DNA from: Sulfurovum sp.
GTDB taxonomy: Bacteria; Campylobacterota; Campylobacteria; Campylobacterales; Sulfurovaceae
Length of the DNA stretch: 64,000 nucleotides
Reading direction: 5' to 3'
NCBI GenBank assembly: GCA_030949725.1
Contig: JAUZSE010000003.1
Span: 1 to 64,000, forward strand
The translations under genes and the position numbers were made by a program. The notes beneath the pieces are model-generated. The model saw nothing but the letters and a program-made list of their open reading frames with translations. It did not search any database and was not told where the DNA came from. Positions within the stretch are counted from its first letter, which is position 1. Every line of letters starts with the position of its first letter. Positions 8,866 through 19,210 of this stretch are shown piece after piece.

Positions 8866-10314
8866 CAACACCTTAGCCAAAAAACCCCTCTAACCCACCC
8901 TCTCATGGGGGTGAATAGCCCCTAAATTCGCAATCTTAATGGATACCTTCTGAATTAAATACTCGTTAGCTAAATTCGGAAGTAATTTAAATACCTCTTT
9001 GACGTATTTAAGCCCATGGTAGTGGGCTTTTAGGTCAAGAATACTCATCTCTTTCATAGTAGAGTTTTGACGTAATCCATGAGAAAAGTTGACCATAAAA
9101 GTAGAGAGATTTGCCCAATTATGGATAGGTGTTTCTTTGGTATTCATAAAATCTTCCATTCCCCAATATTGTTTGGCATCTCGGAAGACAAATTCAATCT
9201 GAAAACGAAGTGAATAGTAATCAATAATCTTTTCATAGTCCAATGTCAAATCTGTAGAGAAGAGATTTACATGAGCAATTTTTCCTGTGCTTAGATTTAT
9301 CTTTTCTATAATCACAATATTAAGCCTATCAGCAAACTTACGATGCAACATCTCCATTTGATAAATTTTTGTTTGGATATTCTTATCTTCGTCTATGGTA
9401 TCTGATTTTAGATAGGGTTCTGGAAGATTATCATAGTCAATAGCATCTCCATATTTCCTAGGAGATCCTCTTCCTGCATACTCTCCACTATAAGGAAATA
9501 GCAGTGCAGAGTTTTTTGAAGTTTAGAAATGATATGTAATCCACATTGCCTCACCATTTGTACAGCAGGATTATTTCCAAATGCTCCATCAAAGACAAAA
9601 TAAACAATATCAATATGCTTGTCAATCCGTTTAAGTGCCTTATTTACGGACTCCTGGACAAATTTAAGATAGGGAGAAAGTTCAATATCTTTTTTATCTT
9701 GATTCCCACTGCCTACAGGTCTTCCAACTTTACCATGCTTCTTTTTCTTACTCTTCTTTACACTTTTGTCTTTGATACAACCTTCTTTTTTCTCTCGAAC
9801 TATTTGTTGTGTACTTAGTGGATAAGCTTTTCTTGTTTCTACACTTATCAAGGAAAGATTGAGAAATGCCAAACTTTGTATCACTTGGTTTTGGATAGAA
9901 GAATAAAACCTATCTATCCCATAAGTATGCTTCCCACTTTTGCTTACTACTACTTCATCTCCACCCAAAAGATAGACTGAACCCTTTTTTGTTAAATGCG
10001 TTTTGATAAACATCCAATTGATTTCTTCCCAATTTATCTTTGAATGAAAGAAGCGTGTGATAGTTCGATAACTCCCTCCTTTTTCACTCCATCTACTTAA
10101 TCCTAACATAGTAATCCGTCCTCGCATTGAGAGCAAGGCTTGGATGATGATTTGTAGTTGTTTATGCTTGTTTTTTACAATTATAGGTGCGATACATCTT
10201 AAGAGTGTTATAATTTCTGTCATGGGATAACTTTATGTTTTTTTGGTTTAAAATTATAGTAGTTGTCTCATGGCTTTGGCTTATATTTTGTTTTTATTTT
10301 TGGCTAAGGTGTTG
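8866..10314 (-). mobile_element. Inner IS (IS4-superfamily) nested inside the outer element
   Basis: 1,449-bp element with 18-bp perfect terminal inverted repeats: CAACACCTTAGCCAAAAA at 8866-8883 and its complement at 10297-10314. It is flanked by TACGTA on both sides. It carries one transposase on the minus strand (8890-10223). It lies inside the transposase of the Tn5-like element, so it arrived after that element entered ppx. A four-base duplication GTAC with slightly shorter repeats is an alternative reading of the ends. Confidence 0.9.
8890..10223 (-). pseudogene. IS4-superfamily DDE transposase of the inner IS, frameshifted
   Basis: Transposase of about 444 residues. Catalytic residues: first Asp in YLLGGDEVVVSKSGKHTYGID, second in VYFVFDGAFGNNPAV, and the YREK-type signature YYSLRFQIEFVFRDAKQ containing the catalytic Glu near the C-terminus. 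A basic stretch (KKSKKKKHGKVGRPVGSG) is inserted between the first two. A frameshift lies in the T run 9512-9517 (six; seven restore KNSALLFPYSGEYAGRGSPRKYGD). If that break is a base-calling error the element could be active. Confidence 0.85.
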
Positions 10315-10320
10315 TACGTA

Positions 10321-11176
10321 TAATGAGAATATAGATATGAACCTGACACATTTAGAAGAGTTAATCCAAAGAACAAAATGGATTCGAAATAACCTTGAGA
10401 TAAAAAAAGAGATAGTAGATATTATTGATAGAGAAGGAGATAGCGTAGCCCTTATGCGAGAGTATGAAAAAGAGAAATGGCTCTATCTTATACGGGCTAA
10501 AAGTAGTCATAAAGTTTATGTTCCAACACTTGATAAGGAGCTAAAACAAGGGGAAGTGGCAGATAGTTTACCCAAAGGAGAGTTTGTCAAAAATATTGAG
10601 TATAGAGCCAAAGGAAAAAAACAAGAACAGGTTAAAATTTATGTCAATGAGATAGAGGTTGAACTAAGAAGAGATGCTACAAAAAGTCTAATTAACGAGG
10701 ATGGAAAAAAAGTTATAGAGAAAACATCAGGAGAGCCTATCAAAGCTAGATTGGTTGTGGAAAGAATTATCAACAAAGAAGGTGAGATAGTTGCACAATG
10801 GATACTTTTGACCAATGTAAATAAGGATGTCTCTAGTGAAACCATTGGAACTTGGTATTACTATCGTTGGAAGATTGAAAGTTATTTCAAACTTTTAAAA
10901 ACAGCTGGATTTAATCTTGAAAAGTGGCAACAACAAGACCCTAAAGCTATCTTTAGACGATTGCTTATCTGCTCTTATGCTTGTGTCTTATTATGGAAAC
11001 TGCAACAATCCAATGAGGAGAATGCAGAAACAATCAAAAAGTTTCTTGTCAAAATTTCTGGTCGATTGATGGAATGGGGCAAGGATTATACGGCTCCTGC
11101 ACTCTTAGCTGGATTATGGAACTTTTTGCAAATGATGGATATTCTTACTGTTTATAATGTTGATGACCTTTTTTAG
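10321..11176 (+). pseudogene. Tn5-like IS4-family transposase, C-terminal part
   Basis: C-terminal catalytic half of the transposase that starts at 8441. It has the second catalytic Asp in the signature VDIIDREGDSVALM and the Glu in WYYYRWKIESYFKLLKTAG (the Y-x2-R-x3-E-x6-K motif). The apparent start at 10235 is inside the inner IS and is not the native start. The C-terminus LLAGLWNFLQMMDIL fits the Tn5 C-terminal domain. Confidence 0.87.
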
Positions 11177-11245
11177 CATGAAAGATGATTTATCTAAAAT
11201 CATGGGTATTGACTTTGGACTTGTGTAGAAAGGTATGATTCTAGA

Positions 11246-11805
11246 TAGATTTAACCCTTTAGGAGATATTGAAAGAAAGAAAAAAAAGTAAGCTTAAAAT
11301 AGCCTCTAAGCTCTATGAACAGATGCCATGTGAAATGCAAAACAAACAACAGTATAAAAATGAACTGCTTTGGGCATTAAAACTTTCTGGTATTGGAAAA
11401 ACATTAAACATCTATAAGTCACACCAACATGCATTTTACATCACTATGCAGGAGTTGAATTATGGTTTTACCCATGAACAAAGCCTTCTTGTCGCATTGC
11501 TTTTACGTATGCACGGCAAAGAGTTATTGCACAAACCTCTTTTTCAAAGTTTCAAAACACTTTTACCTGAGAGAGAGACCCTGCTTTGGCTGAGTTTTAT
11601 CTATACACTAACAGTATTTTTACATGAAGCTTCTAACTCTGCAAGTATAGAATTTACCTATAGCAACAAAACCCTTACCATCTACACCGATAAGCCACTT
11701 TATCTGGCAAAAGAGAAGATAAAGTCATTGGAAAAACCTCTAGCATTTGCGATTATTATTAAGGATGAAAGTAAAGTGCCAAGAAACAAAGAGTTGGGCG
11801 TTTAG
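11246..11805 (+). pseudogene. ppx: Exopolyphosphatase / GppA, C-terminal domain after the IS
   Basis: C-terminal helical (HD-like) domain of the Ppx/GppA protein that begins at 7416. The right flank of the outer IS reads ILDRFNPLGDIERKKKSKLKIASKLYEQM in the same frame as the interrupted N-terminal part. That is the linker and first helix of the C-terminal domain of epsilonproteobacterial Ppx/GppA. Taken alone it would start at 11269. Its stop codon overlaps by 3 bp the convergent bamA stop. Loss of ppx would affect polyphosphate or ppGpp turnover. Confidence 0.82.
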
Positions 11806-14117
11806 AACTGTGATCCCATAGAGAATTCAAAGCTTGCTGTTCTGTCACCCTCTTTCTCATCTATAGGATAAGCGAAGACAAGGTTTATCAATCCAAATGC
11901 AGACTGCCATTCTAACACCACACCTGTGGAAGATCTACTGATATCATTTTCAACCACATTCAGTTGATATTGACTGTTATCTAAACCAATGTACCCGTAA
12001 TCATAGAAAAATGCCAATCGCATTTTTGCTGCTTCAGAAAGAGGCACACTTGCTTCTACACTTCCTGAAACACGTTGTGTCCCACCCACTAGGTTTCGAA
12101 AACCTGTTGCAGGGTCTATATAATAAGGTGCTAAAGAATAAGGATCAAACCCTCTAACAGAACCCATACCACCCATAAAAAGCTTTTCAGCTGTAGGTAA
12201 CTTATCGTTTTCATCTCTACTGATGTAAGTTGCTCTACCTTTGACACGTAAAATCATATCATAGTCAATCCAATCTTCCAACCCATAATAAAACCCTACT
12301 TTTGCATTTGTTTTGAGTGGATCGGCATAACCATTAAAAAAGACTGGATCATAATCATCACCTTTTAGTTGTCCATAATCAAAGGTTACGATAGCTTTCA
12401 TTCCTGATCTTGGTATAAAAAAATCATCCGTATTATCGAAATTCATACTTACAAAAACAGATGTTTTCGAATACTGGTCATTATATAACAAACCCTCTAC
12501 TGGTGTAGTGAGTGAATCATTAATGGTTGACTGATTATCTGCATAACCAAGCCCTACTGTACCATGGAAATATCTCCAAAACTCTCTTCCTAAAGTAATG
12601 GATGCACCTAGTGAATCTTCACTATAGTCTACATATTCATAATCTCTTTTATAAAAACTCACACCAAAACTGTACATACTGTCCCATATTTTAGGATTCA
12701 CAAAAGAGAGGTTGGCATTTTTGGAAACTTGTGAGATTTCAAAACCTAAAGTGGTGTTGATCCCAGAACCAAAGATGTTTCTATCTGAGATAGACGCATT
12801 CACCATCAATCCTTCATATGAACCATATCCACCACCCGCAGAGATAGTACCCGTAGAAGTTTCTTTTACTTTTACAAGAAGATTGATCTTGTTGTCAGAT
12901 AGTCGTTCACTTTGAATATCGATAGATTCAAAGAACCCTGTTCTACCTAATGAAGATTTTGAATCTTTCAAATCTGTTGCATTAAATGTGTCACCAGGAG
13001 CAAGATAGATGTAACGTCGGATGACTCTATCTTTAGTCGTATCATTACCAGAAATTACAACATCATTAATGGTTACCACTTCTCCCGGCTCCACTATGTA
13101 TTGTAAATTAATGATTTCTTGTTCTGGATTTTTATGCATCTGCGGTGAAACTTTTACAAAAGCGTATCCAAGGTTACCCACTTTTTCTTCCAAGCTTTTA
13201 ATATCTTTACGCATTCTCTTTACATTAAATATCTTACCTGTTGTTAACAGAAGATCTTCTTTCATATCTTCTGTGTTTAAGCCTTTAACCGATTGTGTTA
13301 CGCCTATAGTTCCTACACGGTACTGCACACCTTCTGAAACCTGATAGTCTACTTCTGCATTATAAGAACCAAAATCCACACGCATTAACGGCTTACTTAC
13401 ATAGGCATCTAAGTACCCATTTTGCATAAACACATCTTTCACCCTATAGGCATCATATTCGAGTTGATCTGTAGATGCTTCACCACTATTTCTCCAAGGC
13501 ATCCATCCAAATGTATCTTCTTCTTTATTGGCAAGTTCACGCTCAAGATCACTTTGGTCTATTTTGGAAGCACCAACAAAGTTCATTTTTTTAATGATAA
13601 TCTTTTCACCCTTATTAACATCGAAAATAATAGAAATACTGCTTTCTCCGATAGCTGTCTTACTTATTTCAACAACAGTATCATAATATCCTTGACTTTC
13701 CAGTTTAGAAATGAGTGCTTTTTTTGCTTTCTTGACACGTCTTTCATCATAAAGATCACCCTTTTTAAGTCCAATACCTTCTAAAAGTTTTTTACCATCA
13801 TCTCCAGAACCATACCCTTTGATATCTATATTTGAAATAGCCAATTTTTCTTTAAAATGGTAAATCAGTACACCACCCTGTTTGTCTACCCAGACATCTT
13901 TAAAATAGCCCTGTGAAAAAAAGTTTTTAATCGAATCATTGATTTTTTCGCTGTCCATCTCTTCGCCTACGCGAATATCCGCAATTTCTTTTGCAACCGT
14001 AGGAGAAAGGTGTGCAAGTCCTACAAATTTAATCTGTGTGACTTTTTGTGCTGACAACAATGAGCTTATCATCATCCAAGAAAATAGTATTGAGAAAAGT
14101 GATGTCTTTTTTGTCAT
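11802..14117 (-). CDS. bamA: Outer membrane protein assembly factor BamA
   Basis: 771 residues, intact. The N-terminus is a Sec signal peptide (TKKTSLFSILFSWMMISSLLSAQ) followed by five POTRA-like repeats (to about 420) and an Omp85 beta-barrel. The barrel carries the conserved MGGMGSVRGFDPYSL motif (VRGF lid-lock loop) and ends in a C-terminal Phe (FEFSMGSQF), the barrel recognition signal. It inserts beta-barrel proteins into the outer membrane. It is divergent from tyrA, with the shared promoter region at 14118-14225. Confidence 0.95.
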   Translation of the reverse strand: MTKKTSLFSILFSWMMISSLLSAQKVTQIKFVGLAHLSPTVAKEIADIRVGEEMDSEKINDSIKNFFSQGYFKDVWVDKQGGVLIYHFKEKLAISNIDIKGYGSGDDGKKLLEGIGLKKGDLYDERRVKKAKKALISKLESQGYYDTVVEISKTAIGESSISIIFDVNKGEKIIIKKMNFVGASKIDQSDLERELANKEEDTFGWMPWRNSGEASTDQLEYDAYRVKDVFMQNGYLDAYVSKPLMRVDFGSYNAEVDYQVSEGVQYRVGTIGVTQSVKGLNTEDMKEDLLLTTGKIFNVKRMRKDIKSLEEKVGNLGYAFVKVSPQMHKNPEQEIINLQYIVEPGEVVTINDVVISGNDTTKDRVIRRYIYLAPGDTFNATDLKDSKSSLGRTGFFESIDIQSERLSDNKINLLVKVKETSTGTISAGGGYGSYEGLMVNASISDRNIFGSGINTTLGFEISQVSKNANLSFVNPKIWDSMYSFGVSFYKRDYEYVDYSEDSLGASITLGREFWRYFHGTVGLGYADNQSTINDSLTTPVEGLLYNDQYSKTSVFVSMNFDNTDDFFIPRSGMKAIVTFDYGQLKGDDYDPVFFNGYADPLKTNAKVGFYYGLEDWIDYDMILRVKGRATYISRDENDKLPTAEKLFMGGMGSVRGFDPYSLAPYYIDPATGFRNLVGGTQRVSGSVEASVPLSEAAKMRLAFFYDYGYIGLDNSQYQLNVVENDISRSSTGVVLEWQSAFGLINLVFAYPIDEKEGDRTASFEFSMGSQF

Positions 14118-14191
14118 ATTTGAGACCTTAAAATAATTTGCTATTATTTTATCTTTTTTTCAATAAGAACCTCATAAGAAATAGAAAAACC

Positions 14192-14201
14192 ATGTTATAC
14201 T
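14192..14201 (+). promoter_or_regulatory. Probable -10 region for tyrA
   Basis: ATGTTATACT, a TGnTATACT-like extended -10, lies about 25 bp before the tyrA start. There is no clear -35. Confidence is modest because the bamA-tyrA gap is only 108 bp and AT-rich. Confidence 0.45.
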
Positions 14202-14225
14202 TTTAAAAAACAGGTTGGTGTATCT

Positions 14226-15068
14226 ATGACACATACAAAAGTCGGAATCGTCGGTCTTGGACTTATGGGAGGTTCTTTGAGTCTAGCACTCAAAAAGCTT
14301 CCTGAAGAGTATTACTTTATCGGTCTAGACCACAATAAACTACATTGTACACAGGCACTTAAATTGGGTCTTGTAGATGAAATTACCCTTTCTCTTGAAA
14401 CACTCAAAAGTTGTGACATTATTTTTCTAAGTATCCCCGTAGATGGTATACTCTCCATAGCCAAACAATTGGGTACTTTAGATCCAAAATGTACAGTCAT
14501 TGACCTAGGAAGTACCAAAGAAAAAATATCTCTCTCTATCCCCTCAGATATTCGACATAATTTTGTCACAGCTCACCCTATGACAGGTACAGAAAAATTT
14601 GGTCCTACTGCTGCCATTGAAAATCTTTATACCGATAAAGTAGTTGTGCTTTGCGACATGGAAAAAAGTGCTAAGCACCAAGATAAAGTTGCTAAAAGAC
14701 TTTTTACGGATATAGGTATGAACATCGTTTGTATGGGAGCAAAAGAGCATGATAGGCATGCCGCTTTCATCTCACATATGCCACATGCACTCTCTTACGC
14801 ACTTGCAAATTCGGTCATCAAACAAGAAGCTTCGCAAAGCATTATTGCCCTTGCAGGTGGAGGATTTAAAGACATGAGCCGCATTGCCAAATCGTCTCCC
14901 AATATGTGGGAAGATATCTTTAGGCAAAATAAAAGTAATGTCCTTGAAGCGATCCAATCCTTTCAGTCAGAGCTAAAAAAATGCCAAAAGATGGTAGAAA
15001 ATGAAGAGTGGGATACACTCAACGAGTGGATGAAAGAAGCCAATACCCTGCATGATATTTTAGATTAG
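14226..15068 (+). CDS. tyrA: Prephenate dehydrogenase
   Basis: 280 residues. NAD-dependent oxidative decarboxylation of prephenate to 4-hydroxyphenylpyruvate (tyrosine synthesis). The Rossmann motif GIVGLGLMGGSLSLAL is at residues 7-22. VTAHPMTGTEKFGP contains the conserved catalytic His, and HDRHAAFISHMPHALSYAL matches the second conserved His region. The protein has no chorismate mutase or ACT domain, as usual in Campylobacterota. Its end overlaps the convergent batD stop by 4 bp. Confidence 0.93.
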   Translation: MTHTKVGIVGLGLMGGSLSLALKKLPEEYYFIGLDHNKLHCTQALKLGLVDEITLSLETLKSCDIIFLSIPVDGILSIAKQLGTLDPKCTVIDLGSTKEKISLSIPSDIRHNFVTAHPMTGTEKFGPTAAIENLYTDKVVVLCDMEKSAKHQDKVAKRLFTDIGMNIVCMGAKEHDRHAAFISHMPHALSYALANSVIKQEASQSIIALAGGGFKDMSRIAKSSPNMWEDIFRQNKSNVLEAIQSFQSELKKCQKMVENEEWDTLNEWMKEANTLHDILD

Positions 15069-16540
15069 TGGGTATATTTCTCCACCAATCTCTTCAATAA
15101 TTTTTTATCAATTATAACAGATTTATCACCATTTTTCTTTGCATACAACTGACGTACCATCGCTTCCACCTCTGCATCATCACTCATATGTGCATACAGT
15201 ATTTTCAAGGCTTCAGACTCTTTGTAGGGACTTGTAGTTCTTCCTTTAAAGTTTGGCAACCATCTTACTAACATTACAAACAAAGCACCCAAAGCAAAGG
15301 AAAGAACAAGCATCCACCATGCTACAGATTTTACCTCTACTTCTTTTTCGATTATAACTTCTTTCGTTTGTACTATGCCTTTACTATCTGTTGAGTTACT
15401 GGTAATAGCTGTACTATTTGAAACTTTTATCTTTATATCATAGCTTGGCACATCCAGTGATTTTAGACTTTTATCTTCCAAACTCAACATCGAAAAGCTT
15501 TGAGAAGGAATACTAAAATCCTTATCCGATATAAATGCAAACGTTTTATTATAACTGCTATGCAACTCTCCATCCACAATACGTGTTTCTATTTTGGCTT
15601 CATCCGAATAAACAGTCACGCCATCTATCTCATATTTTGGATATTCAAAATTTTCTAAGTTTCCTTTTCCTTCGATTTTTACTGTAAGGTTTACTGGTTT
15701 ATTGGCTTTTACCTCTTGCGTATCTACCCTTGCTTGTACTCTAAACTCACCTATGAGATTACTCTCTTGCGCTTGAGGCAGCACTTCTATATCAAGAGAG
15801 TTTGAAACAGTTTGAAGCCATTTTGTACCAAAAGTCATCCCAAAAATACCCCTACTACTACGATCTTGAAGACCTACTTTTGCCTTAGCAGGAGTAATTG
15901 TAAGATTTCCTTCTTGTTGTGCTGTGAGTATATATCTCACTTCTTGTACCTGATAATTACCTTTCATATATGCATTTTTTTCATTCACATTTACTGCAGT
16001 AAAGCCAGGGAAAGAGGGATTGGTATACTGAACCTCTTGTGAGAGTCTTACGCCATTTTTTAATGCAAAATAAACTGTGACCATAAAAGATTCACCCAAC
16101 ATTACTTTAGTTTTGTTCACACGCATTTCTAAAGAGAACAGACTATTTTTACTTGCTGTTGAAGCAGAAGACTTGACAACTTTTATAGCTATAGGATCTG
16201 TTTTATACTCTGTGCCATCTATATTGACAGTATAAGAAGGTATAGTTATATTATGTTCTGGTACAAATTGTATAACCTTTGTAATGGTTTTTTCGCTTTT
16301 ATATGAACCGTTTACTATACTATAGCTTTGATTACTCCTTCTTGATGTACTCGTTATAGGAGCATCTGCTACCATCGAAATCTTAGGAAAAACTACTGAA
16401 CCACCTGTAGCTTTCAATCGTAATTCTACAGGGTTACCCCTCACTACTTCCACTGTATTGACAGTAGCTTTCACACCAGCACCCAATACTACACTAGCAC
16501 TCAAAACAAATACTAACCATACTTTACCAAGGTTTTGCAT
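15065..16540 (-). CDS. batD: BatD-like aerotolerance protein (BatD/DUF7939-type)
   Basis: 491 residues from ATG 16540, chosen over ATG 16570 because GGAG lies at a good distance and the start then overlaps the end of batC as elsewhere in this operon. It has a signal peptide (KVWLVFVLSASVVLGAG), beta-rich periplasmic domains with the BatD motif LRLKATGG and the repeated KTKVMLGESFMVTVYF-type Ig strands. One transmembrane helix follows near residue 415 (WWMLVLSFALGALFVMLV), then a short cytoplasmic tail. Last gene of the moxR-bat operon. In other bacteria Bat proteins support stress or oxygen tolerance; the mechanism is unclear. Confidence 0.85.
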   Translation of the reverse strand: MQNLGKVWLVFVLSASVVLGAGVKATVNTVEVVRGNPVELRLKATGGSVVFPKISMVADAPITSTSRRSNQSYSIVNGSYKSEKTITKVIQFVPEHNITIPSYTVNIDGTEYKTDPIAIKVVKSSASTASKNSLFSLEMRVNKTKVMLGESFMVTVYFALKNGVRLSQEVQYTNPSFPGFTAVNVNEKNAYMKGNYQVQEVRYILTAQQEGNLTITPAKAKVGLQDRSSRGIFGMTFGTKWLQTVSNSLDIEVLPQAQESNLIGEFRVQARVDTQEVKANKPVNLTVKIEGKGNLENFEYPKYEIDGVTVYSDEAKIETRIVDGELHSSYNKTFAFISDKDFSIPSQSFSMLSLEDKSLKSLDVPSYDIKIKVSNSTAITSNSTDSKGIVQTKEVIIEKEVEVKSVAWWMLVLSFALGALFVMLVRWLPNFKGRTTSPYKESEALKILYAHMSDDAEVEAMVRQLYAKKNGDKSVIIDKKLLKRLVEKYTH

Positions 16541-17323
16541 CTTCACTCCTTTGACCTTTTTTACTTTCACCCATCTGATACATCATCGTAGGTGTTTTGC
16601 CTTGTTGCATCTTTTTCATTAGACGTTTCAGCTCTTGTTCTTTTAGCTTCTCTTCTTTACTTTTTTTCTTATCTTCTTTAGACTGACTGCCCTCTTTATC
16701 ACCCTTTTTATCTTTTTCACCATCTTTTTTATCGTCTTTTTTCTTCTTGTCATCTTCTTTTTTCTTGTCATCTTTGTCTTTTTTATCTTTATCTTGCTTC
16801 TTTTTCTCTTCGTCTTTTTGTTTTTTGTCGTCTTTTTTGTCTTGATCTTTCTTGTCTTTGTCTTTATCTTTTTGTCGTCTTTCTTTTTATCATCTTTCTT
16901 ATCTTGATCTTTTTTCTTTTGCTCTTCTTCTTTTTTCTTCTGTTTTTTTGCCAATTCCAAATTAAACCTTGTATCTTCATCATCTTTGAGTTTTAAGGCT
17001 TTTTCATAAGACGCTATGGCTTTATCAAGCTCTTTTTTCTGAAACTGACTGTTCCCTATGTTATGTAATCTCTGGCTCTCATCTACACCCTCAGCCTTTT
17101 CATAGGCTGCAAGTGCTTCGTCATATTTCTTATCTTTATAGAGTGCATTTCCTATGTCATACTGTTTTTGAGGACTTTTTGCATCTAAGCTATTGAGTAA
17201 TGTTGCACTTTTCCCATACTCTTGAGCTTCATACGCATCATTTGCTTCTTTGATCGTTTTAAAATCCGTCAATCCTGCATTTATAGTTACCGATAATAAC
17301 AAAAATATCAATATTTTGATCAT
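16524..17323 (-). CDS. batC: BatC/BatE-like TPR protein with Lys/Asp-rich tail, frameshifted
   Basis: Signal peptide (MIKILIFLLLSVTINAG), then TPR repeats (residues 20-115, e.g. YDEALAAYEKAEGV and LDKAIASYEKALKL), followed by about 120 residues of highly charged Lys/Asp/Glu low complexity. A frameshift lies in the T run 16869-16873 (five; six restore the DKKD-rich frame). The restored frame ends MMYQMGESKKGQRSEDAKPW with a TAA at 16524, overlapping the batD start. Without correction the reading becomes a basic K/R/T-rich tail ending at 16643. Expected to be periplasmic or membrane-tethered with BatA/BatB. Confidence 0.8.
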
Positions 17324-18291
17324 ACATTTCTCCTTCTTGGCAGTGAGCTAAACCCTATCAGCAAAAACAACAACCCTAATCCCAAAGGATAATAAAAAAA
17401 CTCCACACGTTCTTTTACGGTCACTTCACCTTGCTGTTGATTTTTGTATTTACCCCGAATGACCGAGACCAGCTGTTTGATGTCTTCATCTCCATTCCCT
17501 GCTATCACATACGCACCGCCATTTTCTTTGGCTACTTCACCCAATGCATCATTTCTCTGCGTAATGGCAATGGTTCCGTCTTTTTGTGTAAACGGCTTTC
17601 CATCTTCACCGATGACAGGTGCACCTTTATCCGTACCTACAAGTACCACATAAAGATCTATCTCATTGTTTTTGAGTATGTCTGAAAACCCTGCTATGGC
17701 TTCTTCGTCTCCACCATCGGTAAAGAGTAAAACAATTTTTGGTTTTTTCTCTTCTAGTAATGACGCTGTCAATTCACCCAAAGCAGAAAAATCTGTAGAC
17801 CCCATGTTTATGTAGGAGTCATCTACTCCCGAAATCATCATTTTGAGGCTGTCCTTGTCTGAAGAAAATGGTGCCAAAATAAAAGGACTATAAGCAAAAG
17901 CAACCACCCCTATCTCATCACTTGGCATTGCATCAAAAAGCATAGACATTTTCTTTTTAGCAAACTCTAAACGGTTTGGATACACATCTGTACTTCGCAT
18001 AGATCCAGAGATGTCAAGAGCGGTCAACAGTGTCAATCCCTGCACTTCTACCTTTTTATCTCCTTTTTCCATCACTGGTCTTGCTAGTGCAATGATCATC
18101 AGCAAAATGGCTAAAAGCATAAATATATTACGTAACATCATCGGCATACTTTCATCTGTAGCCGAAAGTCTTTTGAGTACTTTTACATCAAAAATACGTG
18201 AAAGTTTTTCTTTGTTGGTGCTAATGAGAAAAGCAAAGACCAAAAAAGGCACAATCATTACCCAAAAAAACTGTGGATTCACAAAAGTCAT
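17320..18291 (-). CDS. batB: BatB-like von Willebrand factor A protein
   Basis: 323 residues. Two N-terminal transmembrane helices, a vWA domain with an intact metal-ion-dependent adhesion site (ALDISGSMRSTD, i.e. DxSxS; threonine and Asp in LLFTDGGDEE), and a C-terminal helix (FYYPLGLGLLFLLIGF). Its TGA stop overlaps the batC ATG (ATGA), indicating translational coupling. Part of the Bat complex at the inner membrane. Confidence 0.88.
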   Translation of the reverse strand: MTFVNPQFFWVMIVPFLVFAFLISTNKEKLSRIFDVKVLKRLSATDESMPMMLRNIFMLLAILLMIIALARPVMEKGDKKVEVQGLTLLTALDISGSMRSTDVYPNRLEFAKKKMSMLFDAMPSDEIGVVAFAYSPFILAPFSSDKDSLKMMISGVDDSYINMGSTDFSALGELTASLLEEKKPKIVLLFTDGGDEEAIAGFSDILKNNEIDLYVVLVGTDKGAPVIGEDGKPFTQKDGTIAITQRNDALGEVAKENGGAYVIAGNGDEDIKQLVSVIRGKYKNQQQGEVTVKERVEFFYYPLGLGLLFLLIGFSSLPRRRNV

Positions 18292-18292
18292 T

Positions 18293-19210
18293 TTACACTC
18301 CTCTACTATTTCTAAGATACATAAACAACAAAAGACTTAAAATTGCCAAAAACAATGGATAGATATAAAGGTACGTATGCTGTACGATCTTTTTATCATC
18401 TATTTTAGTGGCTTCGAGTTTGTCTATCTCTTCATATATTTGCGTCAAGGTAGTTGCATCTTTTGCACCAAAGGCAAGCCCATGCCCTGCATCTGCCAAT
18501 GCTTGAAGATACGGACCGTTATAGTCACGTGCATCTCCTACCCCTATGGTATAGAGTTTGATGTCATGTTTTTCTATCATATTTTTCACATCTTCAAAAG
18601 GTATTTTAGACATATTATCTACCCCATCTGTAAGCAAGATGGCTATTTTTGATTTTGCTTTACTTTTACTCAAAAGAGTGTAACTCTGAACAATGGCATC
18701 ATTGATCGCAGTACGTTTTCCTGCTACACCCATCTCTTGCATTTTGGTAATATCTGTTAAAAACTTCTTTTCAAAAGTCAAAGGTGAAGCGATGAAAGCA
18801 ATGTCTGCAAACGTCACCATACCTATACGGTCATTTTCTCTTGTTTCTATGAAGTCACCCACCACTTCTTTGACGATGTCAAATTTGTTTCTCCACAAAT
18901 CACTAGGGTCAAAACCTCGTTGACGCATAGAGTCAGAAGAATCAATGATCAAAACTATATCACGCCCCTCTTTTTTAGAGTTAGAGTAAGATTTAGTCAT
19001 CACAGGAGAAGCCAAAGCAATGATAGCAGCAACGATACCTATCCATTTGAGTACGTTGAGCCACGAAAAACTTTTTGCACTTTGTACCATCAAGGTTTTT
19101 ACATGAGGAAAAAAGATAGCACGACTACGCTCTTTACAAAACTTAGCACACACGATAAAAAGAAGTATCAGTCCCAATAAGAAAGGGTATTCAAAACTAA
19201 ATCCGTTCAT
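18293..19210 (-). CDS. batA: BatA-like von Willebrand factor A protein
   Basis: 305 residues from ATG 19210 (an ATG at 19225 is possible). Same layout as batB: N-terminal helices (FLLGLILLFIVCAKF, WIGIVAAIIALASPV), a vWA domain with an intact MIDAS (LIIDSSDSMRQRG, TFADIAF, LLTDGVDN), and a C-terminal helix followed by Arg. The batA/batB tandem is the core of the Bacteroides-type aerotolerance operon and of related moxR-linked operons. Confidence 0.88.
   Translation of the reverse strand: MNGFSFEYPFLLGLILLFIVCAKFCKERSRAIFFPHVKTLMVQSAKSFSWLNVLKWIGIVAAIIALASPVMTKSYSNSKKEGRDIVLIIDSSDSMRQRGFDPSDLWRNKFDIVKEVVGDFIETRENDRIGMVTFADIAFIASPLTFEKKFLTDITKMQEMGVAGKRTAINDAIVQSYTLLSKSKAKSKIAILLTDGVDNMSKIPFEDVKNMIEKHDIKLYTIGVGDARDYNGPYLQALADAGHGLAFGAKDATTLTQIYEEIDKLEATKIDDKKIVQHTYLYIYPLFLAILSLLLFMYLRNSRGV

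Larger units (their letters stand above)
8382..11237 (+). mobile_element. Outer IS4-family (Tn5/IS50-like) insertion sequence, itself interrupted
   Basis: Element inserted in ppx. Perfect 19-bp terminal inverted repeats: CATACCTTTCTACACAAGT at 8382-8400 and its complement at 11219-11237, flanked by the 8-bp duplication ATTCTAGA (8374-8381, 11238-11245). It carries one transposase gene on the plus strand, split by a second IS at 8866-10314. Without that insertion it would be 1,401 bp. Excision of the element with one duplication copy restores the ppx reading frame. The ends are identical, so it was mobile recently, but it is now broken. Confidence 0.92.

Noticed and set aside
10235..10320. Hydrophobic N-terminus (MFFWFKIIVVVSWLWLIF) of the transposase C-terminal half
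   Set aside because: This part lies inside the inner IS end and reads its terminal sequence; it is not a signal peptide of a real protein.
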